Below the pieces are notes generated by a model, which worked only from the letters and a program-made list of their open reading frames with translations, searched no databases and was not told where the DNA came from. Shown piece by piece: positions 45,802-58,999 of a stretch of DNA of 64,000 nucleotides. Every line of letters begins with the position of its first letter. Position 1 is the first letter of the stretch. Source of the stretch: Lophius americanus (Eukaryota > Chordata > Actinopteri > Lophiiformes > Lophiidae); contig JBBDHG010000009.1 in NCBI GenBank assembly GCA_037951165.1, positions 8,087,001-8,151,000 of the forward strand, read 5' to 3'. The position numbers and the translations under genes are program-made.

Positions 45802-48000
45802 ACAGTTATGAATTAATTAGCCTAGTTATGTGATCCCAGTTATTTCCTATTTGTAATGTGTTGTGACTTTAACTGTCTGCACAGTTATACATGCGAATCA
45901 AGCTTAACAGTTAGCGTGTAAACATGAGGCAGATGTTTGACTGTTTTGGAGCTTACGGCTTGATCGGGGGTAAAAGGAGGACAGGTGAGCAAATAAATGC
46001 TGTAGGAGCTGTGTCTGAAAGATACATCTCTCTCCAAAACATTCATATCAGGAATAATCTGAAACCGGTTTGGAGTTTAACGCTTTGAATCTGCAGGTCT
46101 TGTACTTGTAGTTAAACAGGCATAGCATAAATAACTTGATTAGTTATTACACAGAGTCACACAAAATGAATTATCAACCAGTTCGCAGTTTGCTTCCACT
46201 ACATCTAAGGTGACACCAGGAAGTCTTAGAGATTATTTGACTTGACAGGTTGAACGTGAACGTCTATTGAGGCCACTTACACTGCTATAAAGTTCATCTA
46301 CATTTCTTTGTCAGCCATGAGAGTCACAAAGCCTTTGAGCCTTTCTAATCTGTGCATTAGTGTCAATTCAAAAGTGTCAATTTGTTATCTTGATACTTTA
46401 GACAGAGAGGAATAATTTCCAAACAATATATCTCCTCCTTGAAATTATATAGGTACTACCTTCTTTCATAATTGGATTTTCATATGGGCAGCTGCACCAA
46501 TTGTATGTGGATGAATGATTAGTCTCTCTGTGTTTATGTGTTTGCTCTTTGAGACAGACGCCCCGGTAAACCTTAATAGAAGCCATGGTTTCAGTGTCAG
46601 GACAGGACAGCTTCTCTAAAGATGGTTTACCAGATGTAGAAATTATTCATCTTCAGAGTAGTGCCTCTTTTTAGTGCCGAAACAACATATTTTGTTTCCT
46701 TTGGGGTAACCTAAACAAAAGCTTAACTTCATGTGAGACCCTTGTAGAGTCGAAGGTGATTTTGTATTTGTAATGGGACAGCAAACTAATTGCAAAACAA
46801 CACATTACTGTTACTGTTGTTAAAAAGTAGAAAGATCAGACTGATGATAAACACAACAATGTGATTAACTGATGTATTGTGATCAGAAAATCTATGAAAA
46901 AACACTTAGGTGAGACCACAAGGTTTGTTGCATACTGCTTAAACCTCGTAAGTGACTCCATTAGGCCACATGATAATATCATATTGTACCTGAGAGATGT
47001 TTCCTTCCTGCTCTTACTGCCAGATGAAACTTCATTATAGCATCTCTAGCTATATCACTTACTCATCAAAGGCCCATTTTGGAGCTATTCTGTCATAAGA
47101 GAAAAAACCCTCATCAGTCCCATAATGAATTTGGAGCTACTGGGTTAGACATGTGCAGGGTGTCCATGGATACCACACTTGTTCACATTACAGACACTCA
47201 ACTCTCATTTAGGGACAAAAAGAAAGGTCCCACGCGTTGCGATTTATAAATATCTGTTCTCTCTTAATAGATGTAATATTTTAGGGCATGAGGCAGTTCT
47301 TTAACTTGGACTTCCCACATTTGTAGGGAATTAATTTGAATCAATTCTATGTCCCTCCAAGGAATGGCGGAAGTATTTTGGTATACTGTGCTGATGAATC
47401 CGACAGAGATTGATGTTCTGGTCCTGATCATAGCTAAGATAATTCATGGTGCTTATTTCACTGGGTGGCTCCCCCTATGGACACTCCTATCATCCCTGAA
47501 AGGAGTTTTAATTTAATTTACTGTATTACGAGCTGGATTTTTTTTTGTTTTCAACCCACCATTGAAACCTGGAGATAATAATACATATACAGTAACAGGC
47601 CGCTGGAGACCAAGTACTCGCTAGTCTCATTTAAATTCCAGACCATATGATATGTATGAAAAACATATTATTGTCAATAATCAGCACCCTGAAATACACA
47701 GCATCTCTTCCAAAACCACTTCTCAAGGGAAAAAAATTATTATTTACTTCAAATCTGGTTAAGGCCTTTGGTTAGTACATGGTTCCGGTCCTGGTTAATG
47801 AGTGCGGACCTGTCGTAATTGACTTCCTAATTGGACGGCCCATCAGAATGCTTCCAATATGGACATAGCTCTGGATGGTCACAATATTTTTCACATTGAC
47901 AGAAAAATCTAGGGGTTGAGATTCAGTGCAAACCTTTCATGTTATGTCTATTTCAAAATAAAAGAGTTTTCAATTTAAACTTTTGAATATTTGTATTGGA
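45802..48000. other. chrm2 5' region (intron or intergenic)
   Basis: Presumably contains non-coding 5' exons of chrm2, but none can be fixed. No miR-490 hairpin, which sits in a mammalian CHRM2 intron, was seen. Confidence 0.35.
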
Positions 48001-48019
48001 GGTGGAGACAAATCCAAAT

Positions 48020-48292
48020 GATTGGTTATTGGTTATCAAATTATGATAACTAATAACTGTGAATTATTGGATATCATACATAGAAACTGTTCAATGTTAT
48101 CAATACTTGGGGTTCTGCTGGATGCCAAACTCACCTATTGGATTCATGTCGTGAAACTACCCAACAAACTGAAATTTGGTCTGGTCACCCAAAAACCATG
48201 GTGCACCGTAAAATGTAATAAATTGGCTTTACTTTTTAAAAGAAGTCACCAAACCATTGCCTCAAAATTACTAGGTAAATTAGATTATTAAA
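48020..48292 (+). pseudogene. Decayed LINE ORF2 fragment, region after RT
   Basis: The frame contains LSILGVLLDAKLTYWIHVVK and ends LLGKLDY, corresponding to the LGVxLDxxLxWxxHI and SRLDY motifs downstream of the polymerase core in CR1/L2/Rex1 LINEs. No other part of that element is joined to it. Confidence 0.55.
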
Positions 48293-48604
48293 TTAAAACT
48301 GTTAAAACTGAAAACAATACCTTTTGTTTCAACAACTTAAATTTAATTATCTACATTAGCCAGTTATTTTGCGGCAATAGGGTTCATGATTTTGTTGAGG
48401 TAAAGCCAATATTTAACATTTTGGAGTATTCAATCTACTTCATTATGGTGAAATTGTATATATGCATGCTTCTCCCTCCACAGTGAAGCCTCTTGATTCT
48501 GTGTATCACAGAGCAAAGATCGATAAATCCTATTATTTCAGCAGTGTTTCTATAGTCTCCTGTTTAAATGTAAAGACACGAAAGACTTCTTCCTGTTGGA
48601 ATAG

Positions 48605-48605
<1 letters not shown>

Positions 48606-48668
<63 letters not shown>

Positions 48669-48985
48669 TTAATTTATAATGCACTTTACATTTGGATCAA
48701 ATATCAAAGTGCTACAAAGTAAAAGCAGATAAAAGCATCAATAAAAAATAAAATAATAACTATATAAAAACATGACCAGGAAGCAGCAATGTTAATTAAA
48801 GTTATAGGTTCTGCTAAAAAGGAACGTTTTAAGTCCTTTTTTAAATGTGTCAGTCGTCTGTGGAGCCCTCAGATGGTCAGGGAGGGCATTCCACAGACGA
48901 GGGGCAGCAGAACAGAAGGCCCGATCACCCATGGTGCTGAGCTTAGTCCGGGGAAGGAGGAGGCGGTATGAGTGGGTAAGTATAG
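48606..48985 (-). mobile_element. LINE 3' end, reverse copy, with (ATT)n tail
   Basis: The minus strand encodes RLLLPRTKLSTMGDRAFCSA then APRLWNALPDHLRAP and TFKKGLKTFLF. It ends in the same 3' UTR as 5700-5855 and a (TTA)n array at 48606-48664. Its coding part is close to that at 5545-5700, so the two copies are fairly young members of one family. Confidence 0.8.
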
Positions 48986-49329
48986 CTGTTAAACCTTTGA
49001 ATAAGTGCCATACTGTAATTCTAAAGACCGAATAAATATATGGGCTCAGCTCATCCACCTTCAACATGCAAAACTTCAGATCAATGTTTTCATTACAAAT
49101 GTAGAACAAAATGACCAAAATATCTGCAGTTGACAGATGGGGGTGGCTGCGGAAAGTAAAGCCTGTTAACCAACAGAAAAAGAAATCAAGTCTAAAGTGG
49201 AGCTCAAGAAGAAATAACTTATCTAAAGGGATTTACAACCTCTCCATGGTGATTATATTCTCAACAATGGCCAGTTGTTGGTCAGTCATATAACATTGAT
49301 AAAAATGCATAAAAACAACTTTATAGATT

Positions 49330-49640
49330 TTTTACCCTTTTGGCTGCAAATAACTGTTATGATGTTTGCCAGTCAGGATTCCGACCATACAACAGCACCG
49401 TGACTGTTTTGTTTAAGTCTTTAATGGAATTCATCAAAGACTGCGGAAAAGATTCAATCATTTTTCAAATTGTTCAGATATCTGTATTACTCATCCACAA
49501 AATATTATCAGACGAAATGGAAAACAGGGTAGCCCTTCCTTCAACAGTTTTAGGAAATGAATATGAGGAAAAGGACTTCTTTGTGTTGAGTGGCAATTAC
49601 ATGATTTTACAAAAATGCTTGCAGAATCACCCCTAAATTC
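49330..49640 (+). pseudogene. Decayed LINE reverse transcriptase fragment
   Basis: CQSGFRPYNSTVTVLFKSLM and a degraded region equivalent to the 'LDLSAAFDTVDH' block match the start of the RT domain of L2/Rex1-like LINEs. The catalytic Asp block reads FQIVQISVLLIHK, so the catalytic residues are gone. A later stretch near 50050-50110 (YQFLEQTHREL when frame-shifted) may be the C-terminus of the same old element. Confidence 0.6.
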
Positions 49641-50149
49641 TGTTTTCAGACCTCATGTGGTCAAAACCTACATGTACTGAGATAATGAAAAGACAAAACA
49701 TCATAACAGGCAGACGACTCACACATTTTTGTAATAATATCACAAAATCATTATAGCCCCCTCGTATTACCGAATAGGGACACCATATTAGGTGTCCCTG
49801 AAGGTGATAACATTTTCTCCAGTAAAACTAAGAAAACTTGCAAAAATTAAAACTTGATGTCACAAATCAGATCATCAGTCTTTCTATATAGACTTGTAGG
49901 GGCAAAGCTAAACATTTTTATTAAGAATTCTCGCATGATTTTGAAAAAATTCATGTTATAATTTATATATGGACTCAGACTACCTCAGACTTATGAAAGG
50001 TCAACTAACTGTACCCAGTTTCAATAACAAACTCAGAAAAGCAGCATTCTGATTGTATCAATTTCTGGAACAAACTCACAGAGAGCTTGATATTTTCTTC
50101 AACTCTCACTTTTTTCCAAATCAGGCTTCACATTCCTATTTCAAATTCA

Positions 50150-53100
50150 AATAAAAATATTTGAATATATATAATCATAGAAATGTAATATTCTGTCTCA
50201 GAATATCTTGTTGCTTTTATATTATATATTTATTGTTTTTTATATGGCCTTTTCTTTCTATTATTATCAACCAACCGGGAAATTGTGTTCTCATTTTTAT
50301 TTTGTTTCTTTGTTAGTTGGTAAGCAGAATATCCCACAATGTTCAAATGAGGTGAGTGACTTGGAGAGATTGCCCTTGAAATGGGAAGGAGGTTTCTTTG
50401 AGGTAGATCGAGAACAAGATGCAGAGCTAGGTATTCTTTGCAGCCTCGGCAAGCGTACCTTCACTTTGTGAGGGCCCATCTGTTATCCACACATTAGTTC
50501 ATGTTGGCCTGATGTTTAAAAATACTATGAGAAAACATTTTCCAACAAATATTTGCTAGCAATCTGTCAATCTGTCCGATCTCCTGCTATTGTAGCAGAG
50601 CAGGAGATCCCTGTCTGCTTGAAAGCCCATCCTGGCTTCTTCCCTTCATTCACACAGACAGACCTGAATTACTGGAACAGCAATGCAGGGATTCTGGAGA
50701 GAGTCACACCAGCAAACAATATTTCTTTGACAGGCACAGAAACATAGTAATTAGATCCAGCAGATGCTGCCTGCAAAGGCTGTGCCAGTAATTTCCTTCT
50801 AGGATATACTAGAACTCATTTGGCTTTGGCTTTAAAAAGTCTGCAGTGTCTTTGATCGATACAAGAGTCAGCAGCACAATCAGTGGTTACCAGCAGATGA
50901 AATGAGTAAAAAGGGGTTTGTTTGCACAGACAAGAGCAGGTGAGGAAACACAGGAGCACACAGCTTGATCAGAAGGTTGATTTAACGATGAAAGGGATCA
51001 AAGTGTAGTAGTCTTTAATTACATTATTGCAAAATAGTTTGTTCTCAAAATGCATTTTATTATTAACATTTTCAACATTTTATTAAATCTATGACACCAA
51101 TTTGGATCTTTGAAAAGATTTTACCAGCAAATATACACAATATGTATGCACATTTGAAAAAAATAGGGACAAAAAAAAAGTGTAGGCTACATACTCTTTG
51201 TTCTATTAAACTAGTTGTAGGATTTACGAAGTTTTGCACAAGAGTTTGTTGGGATTTCGGAGAAGTATGTCTTGCATCTGAAGAGTGAGAAATTTCACAT
51301 CAGCCTGAGCTTTGGTCTGGCACAGCAGTGTAACGGAGAAAAGAGAAAACCCTTGAGTGTCCAGTGAATCACTGCAGTACAGCCAGGTAACAAAAAGTGC
51401 AGAGGAGAGAAAATAAGCATGGGAAGGTCTACAAAATAAAACTGAAAGAATAAGGTACGGTCGATATACACCAGAGAGCGAGAAAGAAAAAAAAGAGGTG
51501 GGAGATTTAAAAAAAATACAATGTGATATCATCTTGTAGGTCCACATTTTTCAGAGAGACGCTAACTGTGTAATTTCTCTCTTCAACACAAACATAGAGT
51601 TACTGTGGGGATTCCTCAGGAGCAGAGAGACCGGGGAATGTGGAGATGGGATCTGATGCAGGTGGCTGATTGAAGCCTTTTAGCTCAGAACAGAGATGAA
51701 GGTAAACATTTCTAGAACAGCCTCAGGGGAACAATAGAAACAGATATATACCACAATAAATAGAAACGTATTCCTTAAACTGAAACTGCATGTGAAGGAT
51801 GAAATTTCAATCAATATATAATCTATATATGGGTAGGACATTGTATTCCTGGAATTTTACTGGTGAGTCTCTGTCTGACATTTTTATCAATATGTCAGTG
51901 TCCATACATTTTTAACTTACTTCTATATGAAGAAGAATTTGTAGTTTTTCCATATCTATTGCATTGTGGCTTGAATCAAACTTTTCTACTGACTAATTCT
52001 ATAGAAATATTTATCATTAGAAACAATGGAAAAAAATCAAAGCACTTGAAAAATATTTCCTGATAATATTAGGTCAGAAAAATAGTTGCCTCAACTCATG
52101 CCTCAACTAGAAGATATTAAAAATACATTCAAAGAAGCTGATGTAAGAGTCAGGGTAATTTTCTAAAAAGGTTTCCTTACCTGTGACAGTGTTGTAGAGA
52201 ACCTCAGATAAATAATATCATACTTTGTCTGCTGAGAATGACGTTGTTGTGCTGTTTCAGTTTGGTCCATGTTACTCTCACAGCAGTCACCACTGGAGTA
52301 GAGAGAGAAGCAGAAATTAACCATATGTTGATGTTGCTCCTCCTCTGAAACGAAGCAGTGTGTGCCAGTGTTTGTGTGTTAGAGAGACCGAGAGAGAGAG
52401 ACTGACAGTGGGAGAAGGGAGGGGTTATGAAGGCCATTAGTGACTGTTGTGTTGTCTCCCTTGAGCAAGGGTCACAAATTTGAATAAGCAATGGATGAAG
52501 GCAGATATTTGTTTCAGGACCATGGAAAGCACTGGCCTCTCCAGTACAGACACGTCATATTCTCCTGCATCACAAAGCTGTAGGCAATTATGTGGAGAGA
52601 AGTTTGAGTGTGCTGTGGCATGAAATAAAATGGTAACCACGCTAATAAAAGGGAAAGAATGAGAGAGCATTATACTGTTGCTACAGGACACGCACCTTTA
52701 AGAATCTGTTGTTTTGACCTTTTAACTAAGCCAGTGACGCAGACGGATCCAGTTAGTAGATGACCTTACTTTGATAGAATTGCCACAAAGAATAAAGGTC
52801 CCTCAGCACAAAACCAATATTGCAAATGAAAAGGGAAAGTTGCCATCAGAATGGGCCGATTCAGGGACATTAACATGATTTGATTGAAGAAAATATGACC
52901 TGATTTATTGTATTTGTTCTGATCCAGACTTATATCATAATGATATAACTGGTCAGTTGGTCTGTAAGATCTCTACACCTTTCATATCCAGTGTAATTTC
53001 TATTATTTAATTTAACATAATTATCGTATTATCATGTATTAAATTAATGCTGAGAAGTGATTCAATTGAAACAATGGCTGAAAACTGTACCGGTATCAAT

Positions 53101-54899
53101 GGCCATGAGCCCCACATGTACTGTGAGACTATCTGTCATGAACACAAATCAATAATGGCTTTGACTGTGCCTCCAGTCCGTGTGTGTTTGTCTTTGTGTC
53201 TTTGGTTTCCTGTCTGTCTAGAAGCTCCTTTTTCCAATTTCGGGGGCCACTGAAATACCTTATTATCTATAATAATATATTGTTATTATTTGTTTATTAA
53301 TTGCAATATTATTTGATTGTTAAGTCTATAAAGTAGAAAATGGTACATCAGTTTGGTACTTAATGTAATTATTTTCTTTATTGGTGAGAATTTGATGAGA
53401 CAATGTCTGTTCGGTGAATTAGCCTATTAAGTCTGCAAACAGGGGAACAAAGGGAAAGGATCGGAAGAATTCCCAGTATCCACCCAATAATCAGGCATGT
53501 CCAAATCATTCCCTTTTTCATTGATTCACCACTCCCAATATAATTGAAATCATAAGGACAAATGAATTGAGACAGATACTATTTATCATCATTATTTAGC
53601 ATCAACATGCATAACAAATGTTGTATTTTATAGAAGTTGACCCATTACATTTCAAGTCATCAGTATGAAAGAGTTTGTCTACTGAGAGGGTGTGGTCAGC
53701 CTCCTTTCCTTGGTCCCTGCTGAGTAATTTTTAAAGTCAAACATGTGAACTTTGTGTATTATATTAACACTCGTTTTTCCCTGCTATCTTTCTAAGCTTG
53801 CTCCAGGTCTCATGGGCTGTCTGCTGAGGCAGAGGAAGGTCTCAGGCAAGTCTCAGGAAAAGTTAATACCCTCCCAATTTATATGTTTGACAGAATCTGT
53901 GGAAGTCATAAGGGGTGCGAAAGGTGGGCTGTTGGTAGATCACCGTATTGTAGTACTTCTTTTATGGGAGGTTTATGGGAGCGTGTATTTGTGCAGATTT
54001 AATTTAAGGCTGTTGGGTGATTTTACAAAGTAATTGACTAAATCGTATGGTTGTTAATTCATTGGAATTAATCGCATATATCCGTATTTTCTGATCAAAG
54101 CATTCAAGATTGTTTGAATTCAAAAATGTATCAAGGATTTGATTGACATTATATACTTTGTAGGCCATCAAACATAAAGAATACTTATTTCACTGTTTGT
54201 ATTCTTGCAATTAAACATAAATAAGACCTAATAGCTTATTATGCTCCTTTTTGGGTTTCACTCTGTTTTTTTCATACAAAAATCTATTCTGTCATTTCTT
54301 AACTCCCGTAGATCGCTTTTCCGTGTGCAGCTAAACCCCTGCACAAGACCAGACACACACAGGCGCACTGTTTCTATTGCTCATGCCCTTGCACAGCTTG
54401 GCTTGGTTTTAACGCAAAAGTGTGTGTAAACACAATGAGAAAAGATGTAGAGGAAAACAAATGACCCGCTTGGATTACACTTTGTCATCTGCATCCATCA
54501 TATTTAAGTGACAGCGGTCGTGATGCAATACTTGACATGTAAGGTCAAAGAATGTGATTAATCATTATTATTTATGTTAATTTCTTTTGTTCTCGCAAAT
54601 TTTTTTGTACTGTAAATTTTTCACCAATCAATAAATTGAAATTCACCTGTTATTTTGAGAAACCAATTTTAAATATCTGAGAGATCTCATGTCACATAGA
54701 CATTGACTTCAGACTGTAATGTCCCAAATGGGAAACATAACATAGAGTCCTCTGAGCTTTTGTATTATTGACAGTCTATGGTGGCTCCTTTGTTGGGTGT
54801 CAGTTACGTGCTGGATGAAACCGTTTGTTGAGTTTGTTGTCCAGTATGAGTCTAAGGTATTGGACATATTTGAACTGTTTCAACTGTCTGGTTCTTGAT
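50150..54899. other. Gene-poor stretch
   Basis: No recognised gene. The densest open frame (50208-50471, ending SLGKRTFTL) has no identifiable domain. Around 51470-51520 and 52380-52420 are purine-rich runs. Confidence 0.4.
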
Positions 54900-55250
54900 G
54901 ATTATGAGGAGCCGAGGTGAGGTGTGGCCAATTTTCACTGTCTTGTTTTATTTACATTGAGATTGAGATGGTTATCCTCACACCACTAGGTGAAGTGGTG
55001 AAATAGTGGTAGTCTGTCTGTAGTCTGTAAGGAGGGCAAGAAAGGCTGTGTTGTCTAAGTATTTGAGGAATGCCGTAATGGGTGACGGACTGGTGCAGTC
55101 AATTTTGTAGAGTGTGTACAGGAATGGGCTTAGCACATATCCCTGTGGCACTACAGTGCTGGAAGTGCGTACAGACCTGCACAGCTTGCAGTCTGTCAAT
55201 GAGGAAGTTGTGTACAACCCTCTTTAAAATGGACATGACCTTGGCTTGAA
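54900..55250 (-). pseudogene. Decayed non-LTR reverse transcriptase fragment
   Basis: The minus strand reads VRTSSTVVPQGYVLSPFLYT then LYKIDCTSPSP and FLKYLDNTAFLALL. This equals the PQGxVLSPxLY and degenerate F/YADDT palm motifs of Rex/CR1-type elements. The DD catalytic pair is changed to DN, so it is inactive. Confidence 0.7.
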
Positions 55251-55379
55251 GAAGAGTTTATCAGGAGGCCACCTAACACTTACAGAGGGTTTCACCCCTC
55301 ATCCATTAGAAATTAATTTTCTTGCTTTGATCATTTTCATCTTCATTGGTTCCACCACTGGATTTTTCGCAAATAATAA

Positions 55380-55560
55380 AAGAATACCTAACCCCATACC
55401 ACAAGCCTCCAGAAATCAGGGAGAGAACTGGTCTTGTGAACCAGGGGTTCGGAGTTTGACTCCCTCTCAGGCCTCCACACCCAGCCACTGGGGGTGTACA
55501 TGTTGTAGTTGTGGTGTAAGTCCATATGAATGGGTAGGATGGAATTAAGAAAACCTGTGA
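55380..55560. repeat. tRNA-like SINE or repeat fragment
   Basis: GAACCAGGGGTTCGGAGTTT followed by GACTCCCTCTCAGGCC looks like a B-box region, then CCAGCCACTGGGGGTGTACA. Weak A box. A 173-codon minus-strand frame crosses it but has no recognisable domain. Confidence 0.35.
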
Positions 55561-56354
55561 AAACCCGATGATGAAAAGATCCCACTGTGTATATAAAAAA
55601 AATACATCCAAGCCTATTTTTATTTTTGTTTTTTGAGGGTTCTGTATAACAGATAAATTTACACAGTCAAATCCAGCCATCAAAATACAGAGGACTATAA
55701 ATAAAGTGAAATGTATAAAATTAGGGGGTCTGAAAGTCAAAGTCTGAGCTAAGACCATCAATGGTTCCACAGTGGAGAGAGTGGAGAACATCAAAAAACA
55801 GGCCCATTCATAGCTCGCTTTTAACACACTTAGATTGAATATAATCTAACATAATATGTGACAGAATTTAAATACGTTTTGACAAATCTGGGTTCAGTTT
55901 TCCTACCATTGTGCTCAGCTAAGCTAATAGTTGCTGTAACTATGTAGACATGAGGCAGCTTAATGCATATATGGCTTTTTTTCTACTTGTTATATTTCTA
56001 ATTATACTGTACCACTCCTAACAATAGATGATAAATACTTATGAGTTTGTACTATAATGAAAAATTAAAGCTGTGTGTGTATTATAAGGTAACATATAGT
56101 TCTTGTGATTCAAAGGCAAGTGTAAAATTGGAGGTCAAGGGCTGTTACCACAATGTTTCCTCTGGGCACAGACACTGAATGTATAATTCATGAGAGTCTT
56201 ATGATTAAATCTTAGAAAAGCTTTGTCGCACAAGCTCTGAACTACTGTCTGCATATGTGAACGAGCTTGTTCTGGTTCTTCTTTAATCAAAACCATCATT
56301 ATTTCTTTTATTGTCATTTCTTGGGATTAGTTTTCCCGCAGAGTTTCCCGCAAG

Positions 56355-56357
<3 letters not shown>

Positions 56358-56439
<82 letters not shown>
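56358..56439. repeat. (AT)n microsatellite
   Basis: About 41 uninterrupted AT units, a size similar to the array at 6772-6854. Confidence 0.97.
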
Positions 56440-56441
<2 letters not shown>

Positions 56442-57164
56442 TGGGCTGAAATGAAATTATTCAGCTGAGTAGAATATAGACAGAAACTAGAATGGGTTAA
56501 TTGCTGTAGGGCATATGATGTATATTGTTGCACAACACCAGTGAGTTATAAAAGCCATCATCCCTTGAACCCACTAACAAATCTCTTTCACATATTAAAG
56601 CCTCTCTGACCAATAATTTTGTTTGAATTTATACATATTTGCTGAATTCCTTTATTTTTTGACCCTTTGAAAACACTAGAGTAATATTCTAACTCCTAAA
56701 TAAACCTCTTAGTGTCCTCACAGCAAGAAAAAAAAAACTAATTTTGCCACCACTCTTATGTACAAGGAATAAAAAAAACAGCTAACAATGAAGCTCTCTA
56801 CCTCCTATATGAAGCAAAACCCCAAGGCAGCAGCGAAATGAGGTCATCTCATTGGAGCCCAAGCAGCTGTTTGAATGGAAAAGGGCCACACACAATAGCA
56901 GCCCTCTATTTAACACATCTTCCTGGCGTATTCTGAAATTCCTTCTTTCATTCAGTCATCAACAAAGCTGTTGAAATCAAGAAACTAGAGGATACTCAGA
57001 GAGTATCGTCTACATAACTCACAAAACTCACGTAACATAACACACATAATTATATACTTCATCATCATTGTGCATTCAGAAGTACCGTTTTGATTGTTGC
57101 TATGAACAGGTTTTGATGATGAGCTATTCGAATTCAACATTTACTGACAATTTCCATAAAGAGT

Positions 57165-57245
57165 CTTGTATTAACCCCCCTGGGGTCCGGGGTCATGATC
57201 GCACGACCCCTAACCCTTTGGGTAACACTTTAATAGTGTTAATTA
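57165..57245. mobile_element. Possible piggyBac-type terminal fragment
   Basis: TTAACCCCCCTGGGGTCCGG followed by GGTCATGATCGCACGACCCC has the TTAA start and pyrimidine-rich palindromic end seen at piggyBac termini. Only about 80 bases look related. Confidence 0.25.
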
Positions 57246-57459
57246 TTTAATATATCAGTGTTAAGTATCTTTCTTATTCAATACATCACCTCCATCACAA
57301 TGACAGTTATTCACTTTATTTGACTTTAATGTACACACACTGTACTAACACACTTAACCTCAAATTGGACTAGGACTAGGATTAAGGTTTGGGATAGTGT
57401 TTCCACCAGAAGGTTCAACTCAGAAAGTACCTTATTATTGAAATATTACTACCTGTGCC

Positions 57460-57680
57460 CATTCATTCATTCATTCATTCATTATCAACCCCTAATCTTG
57501 TTCAGGGTCGTGGTTTCGGAGCCTATCCCAGCTGACATCGGGCGAGAGGCGGGGTACACCAAGGATGTTTTTAAATGTAAATTATTACGTGTGCTGCTGC
57601 CTTCTTGGTAAGGTCACCCTGGCATAGAGAAGCCTGATCTCAATGGGATTTTTCCTGGTTAAATAAAGGTTAAGTTAAAC
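57460..57680. repeat. (ATTC)n with teleost repeat and LINE tail fragments
   Basis: ATTCATTCATTCATTCATTC leads into AGGGTCGTGGTTTCGGAGCC, TATCCCAGCTGACATCGGGC and GAGAGGCGGGGTACACC, a very common fish repeat. At 57600-57675, CTTGGTAAGGTCACC and GATCTCAATGGGATTTTTCC then TGGTTAAATAAAGGTTAA is the 3' tail of another LINE family. It ends at a CA microsatellite. Confidence 0.65.
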
Positions 57681-57729
57681 ATACACACACACACACACAC
57701 GCCATCATAGACAAACAAGAGTATCTAGA

Positions 57730-58560
57730 AAGCATTTTAGACCTTTTCACTTTTTTCACATTATTTAATGTGGCAGCCTTGTCCAAGAATTGTTGAATTA
57801 AACATTTTCCCTCCCCAAACTCCATACACCATAAAAACAGAGCATAAACAGAATTTTTGAAAGTTTTTACAAAACTATTAATAAAGAAAAACTGAAATAT
57901 TACATTGACATAAGTATTAAGACCCTATGGTCAGTGGATGAAGCACCTTTGGCAGCGACTAACGCCAACCTGGATTTAGGGACTTTCTATCACTCTTCCC
58001 TGAAGATCCTCTCAAGCTCTGTCAGGTTGGACCATTGGTGGACAGCCAGTTTCAGGACTCCTCAGAAATGATCTCTACTGGAATTGGGTTCAAATCAGTG
58101 TTCTATCTGTACAAAGACATTCCAAGACTGCCCCTAACAAACTCCTGCACTGCCTTGGCTCTATGCTTGGGTTATTGTCTTTCTGCTGCCACAACAAGCT
58201 TCACCGTTGGGATATTACTGAGCAGGTAATAAGGGGAGCATGGTTTCTTCTAGATATGACACCAAGAATTGAGGCCAGACATTTAAGTCTTGCTAAAATC
58301 ACACAAGAGAATCTTGTTTCTCACTGTTGGAGAAATCTTTAGATGTTTTTTTTACAAACTCTAAGCTAGCTCTTCTGTGCCTTTCACTAAGTAGAGGCGT
58401 CCACCTGGACACTCTGCAATACAGTCTTGATTGATGTTGTAGAGAGCTCAGCCAGGGTGACCTTCAGGTTCTTGGTAAACTCTCTTGCAATGGCCCTTCT
58501 CCCAGTAGAATGTTGGGATCCAAACAAGACATCAAATAAGTGTGAATAATGGTGGCACTA
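57730..58560 (-). mobile_element. Tc1-like transposon remnant, reverse orientation
   Basis: CATAAGTATTAAGACCCTAT, GAAGCACCTTTGGCAGC, GATCCTCTCAAGCTCTGTCA, GGTGGACAGCC, GAGAATCTTGTTTCTCACTG and CAATGGCCCTTCTCCCAG run in the order of a well-known fish Tc1 family read on its antisense strand. Transposase is heavily decayed. It continues to about 58555 (CCAAACAAGACATCAAATAA) where another element is joined. Confidence 0.75.
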
Positions 58561-58970
58561 ACAAAACAACCAATGCAAGTAGACAGATCTCAAAAACTCC
58601 AATGTTAGGTAGTATGGTCACAATGTGGAGCTACCATTACACACTCATCATGATCATACATGTCGGGGACCTTGGTGACCTCAGGACAAAACTACTGGGA
58701 CAAACCATAAAGGACTTCCTGGTCATCTATTACTTTCATCTTAACATACCTACTCATTGATCATCTCATCCTCACCTTGGGACATCATGAACCAACTTTG
58801 AAGCACTGATTATAAATGCTGGAACTCCAACTATTTCCTCCTCTGAAACTCTGTTATTGCTCTGAAGAAGGCTCCAGAAACAAAAACATGAGAAGGAGCT
58901 TGGAATAAAGAACTTCTAACATTGGAGTTATTGAGATTTGTCTACTTGTCACAATTTTTTTGTTAGTGCC
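58552..58970. mobile_element. About 420-bp element with 58-bp terminal inverted repeats
   Basis: The left arm (GGCACTAACAAAACAACCAA then GTAGACAGATCTCAAAAACTCCAATGTTAG, about 58553-58608) and the reverse complement of the right arm (58913-58969) share GGCACTAACAAAA, AAGTAGACA, ATCTCAA and AACTCCAATGTTAG. The interior has no transposase. It is embedded in Tc1-like sequence. A 12-bp direct repeat GCCCTTCTCCCA (58493-58504 and 58971-58982) brackets the region. The family is not recognised. Confidence 0.55.
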
Positions 58971-58999
58971 GCCCTTCTCCCAAGATTGTTGTCTGATTA

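Noticed and set aside
50208..50471. Possible coding exon (KQNIPQCSNEVSDLERLPLK...)
   Set aside because: Looks mildly coding, but there is no recognisable family and no convincing splice sites or conserved motif.
53752..54033. 93-codon frame with MGCLLRQRKVSGKSQEK
   Set aside because: No homology recognised and no supporting gene context; kept as chance.
55306..55827. 173-codon open frame on the minus strand
   Set aside because: No domain, crosses a tRNA-like repeat segment, unusual composition and no splice or poly(A) context; likely chance.
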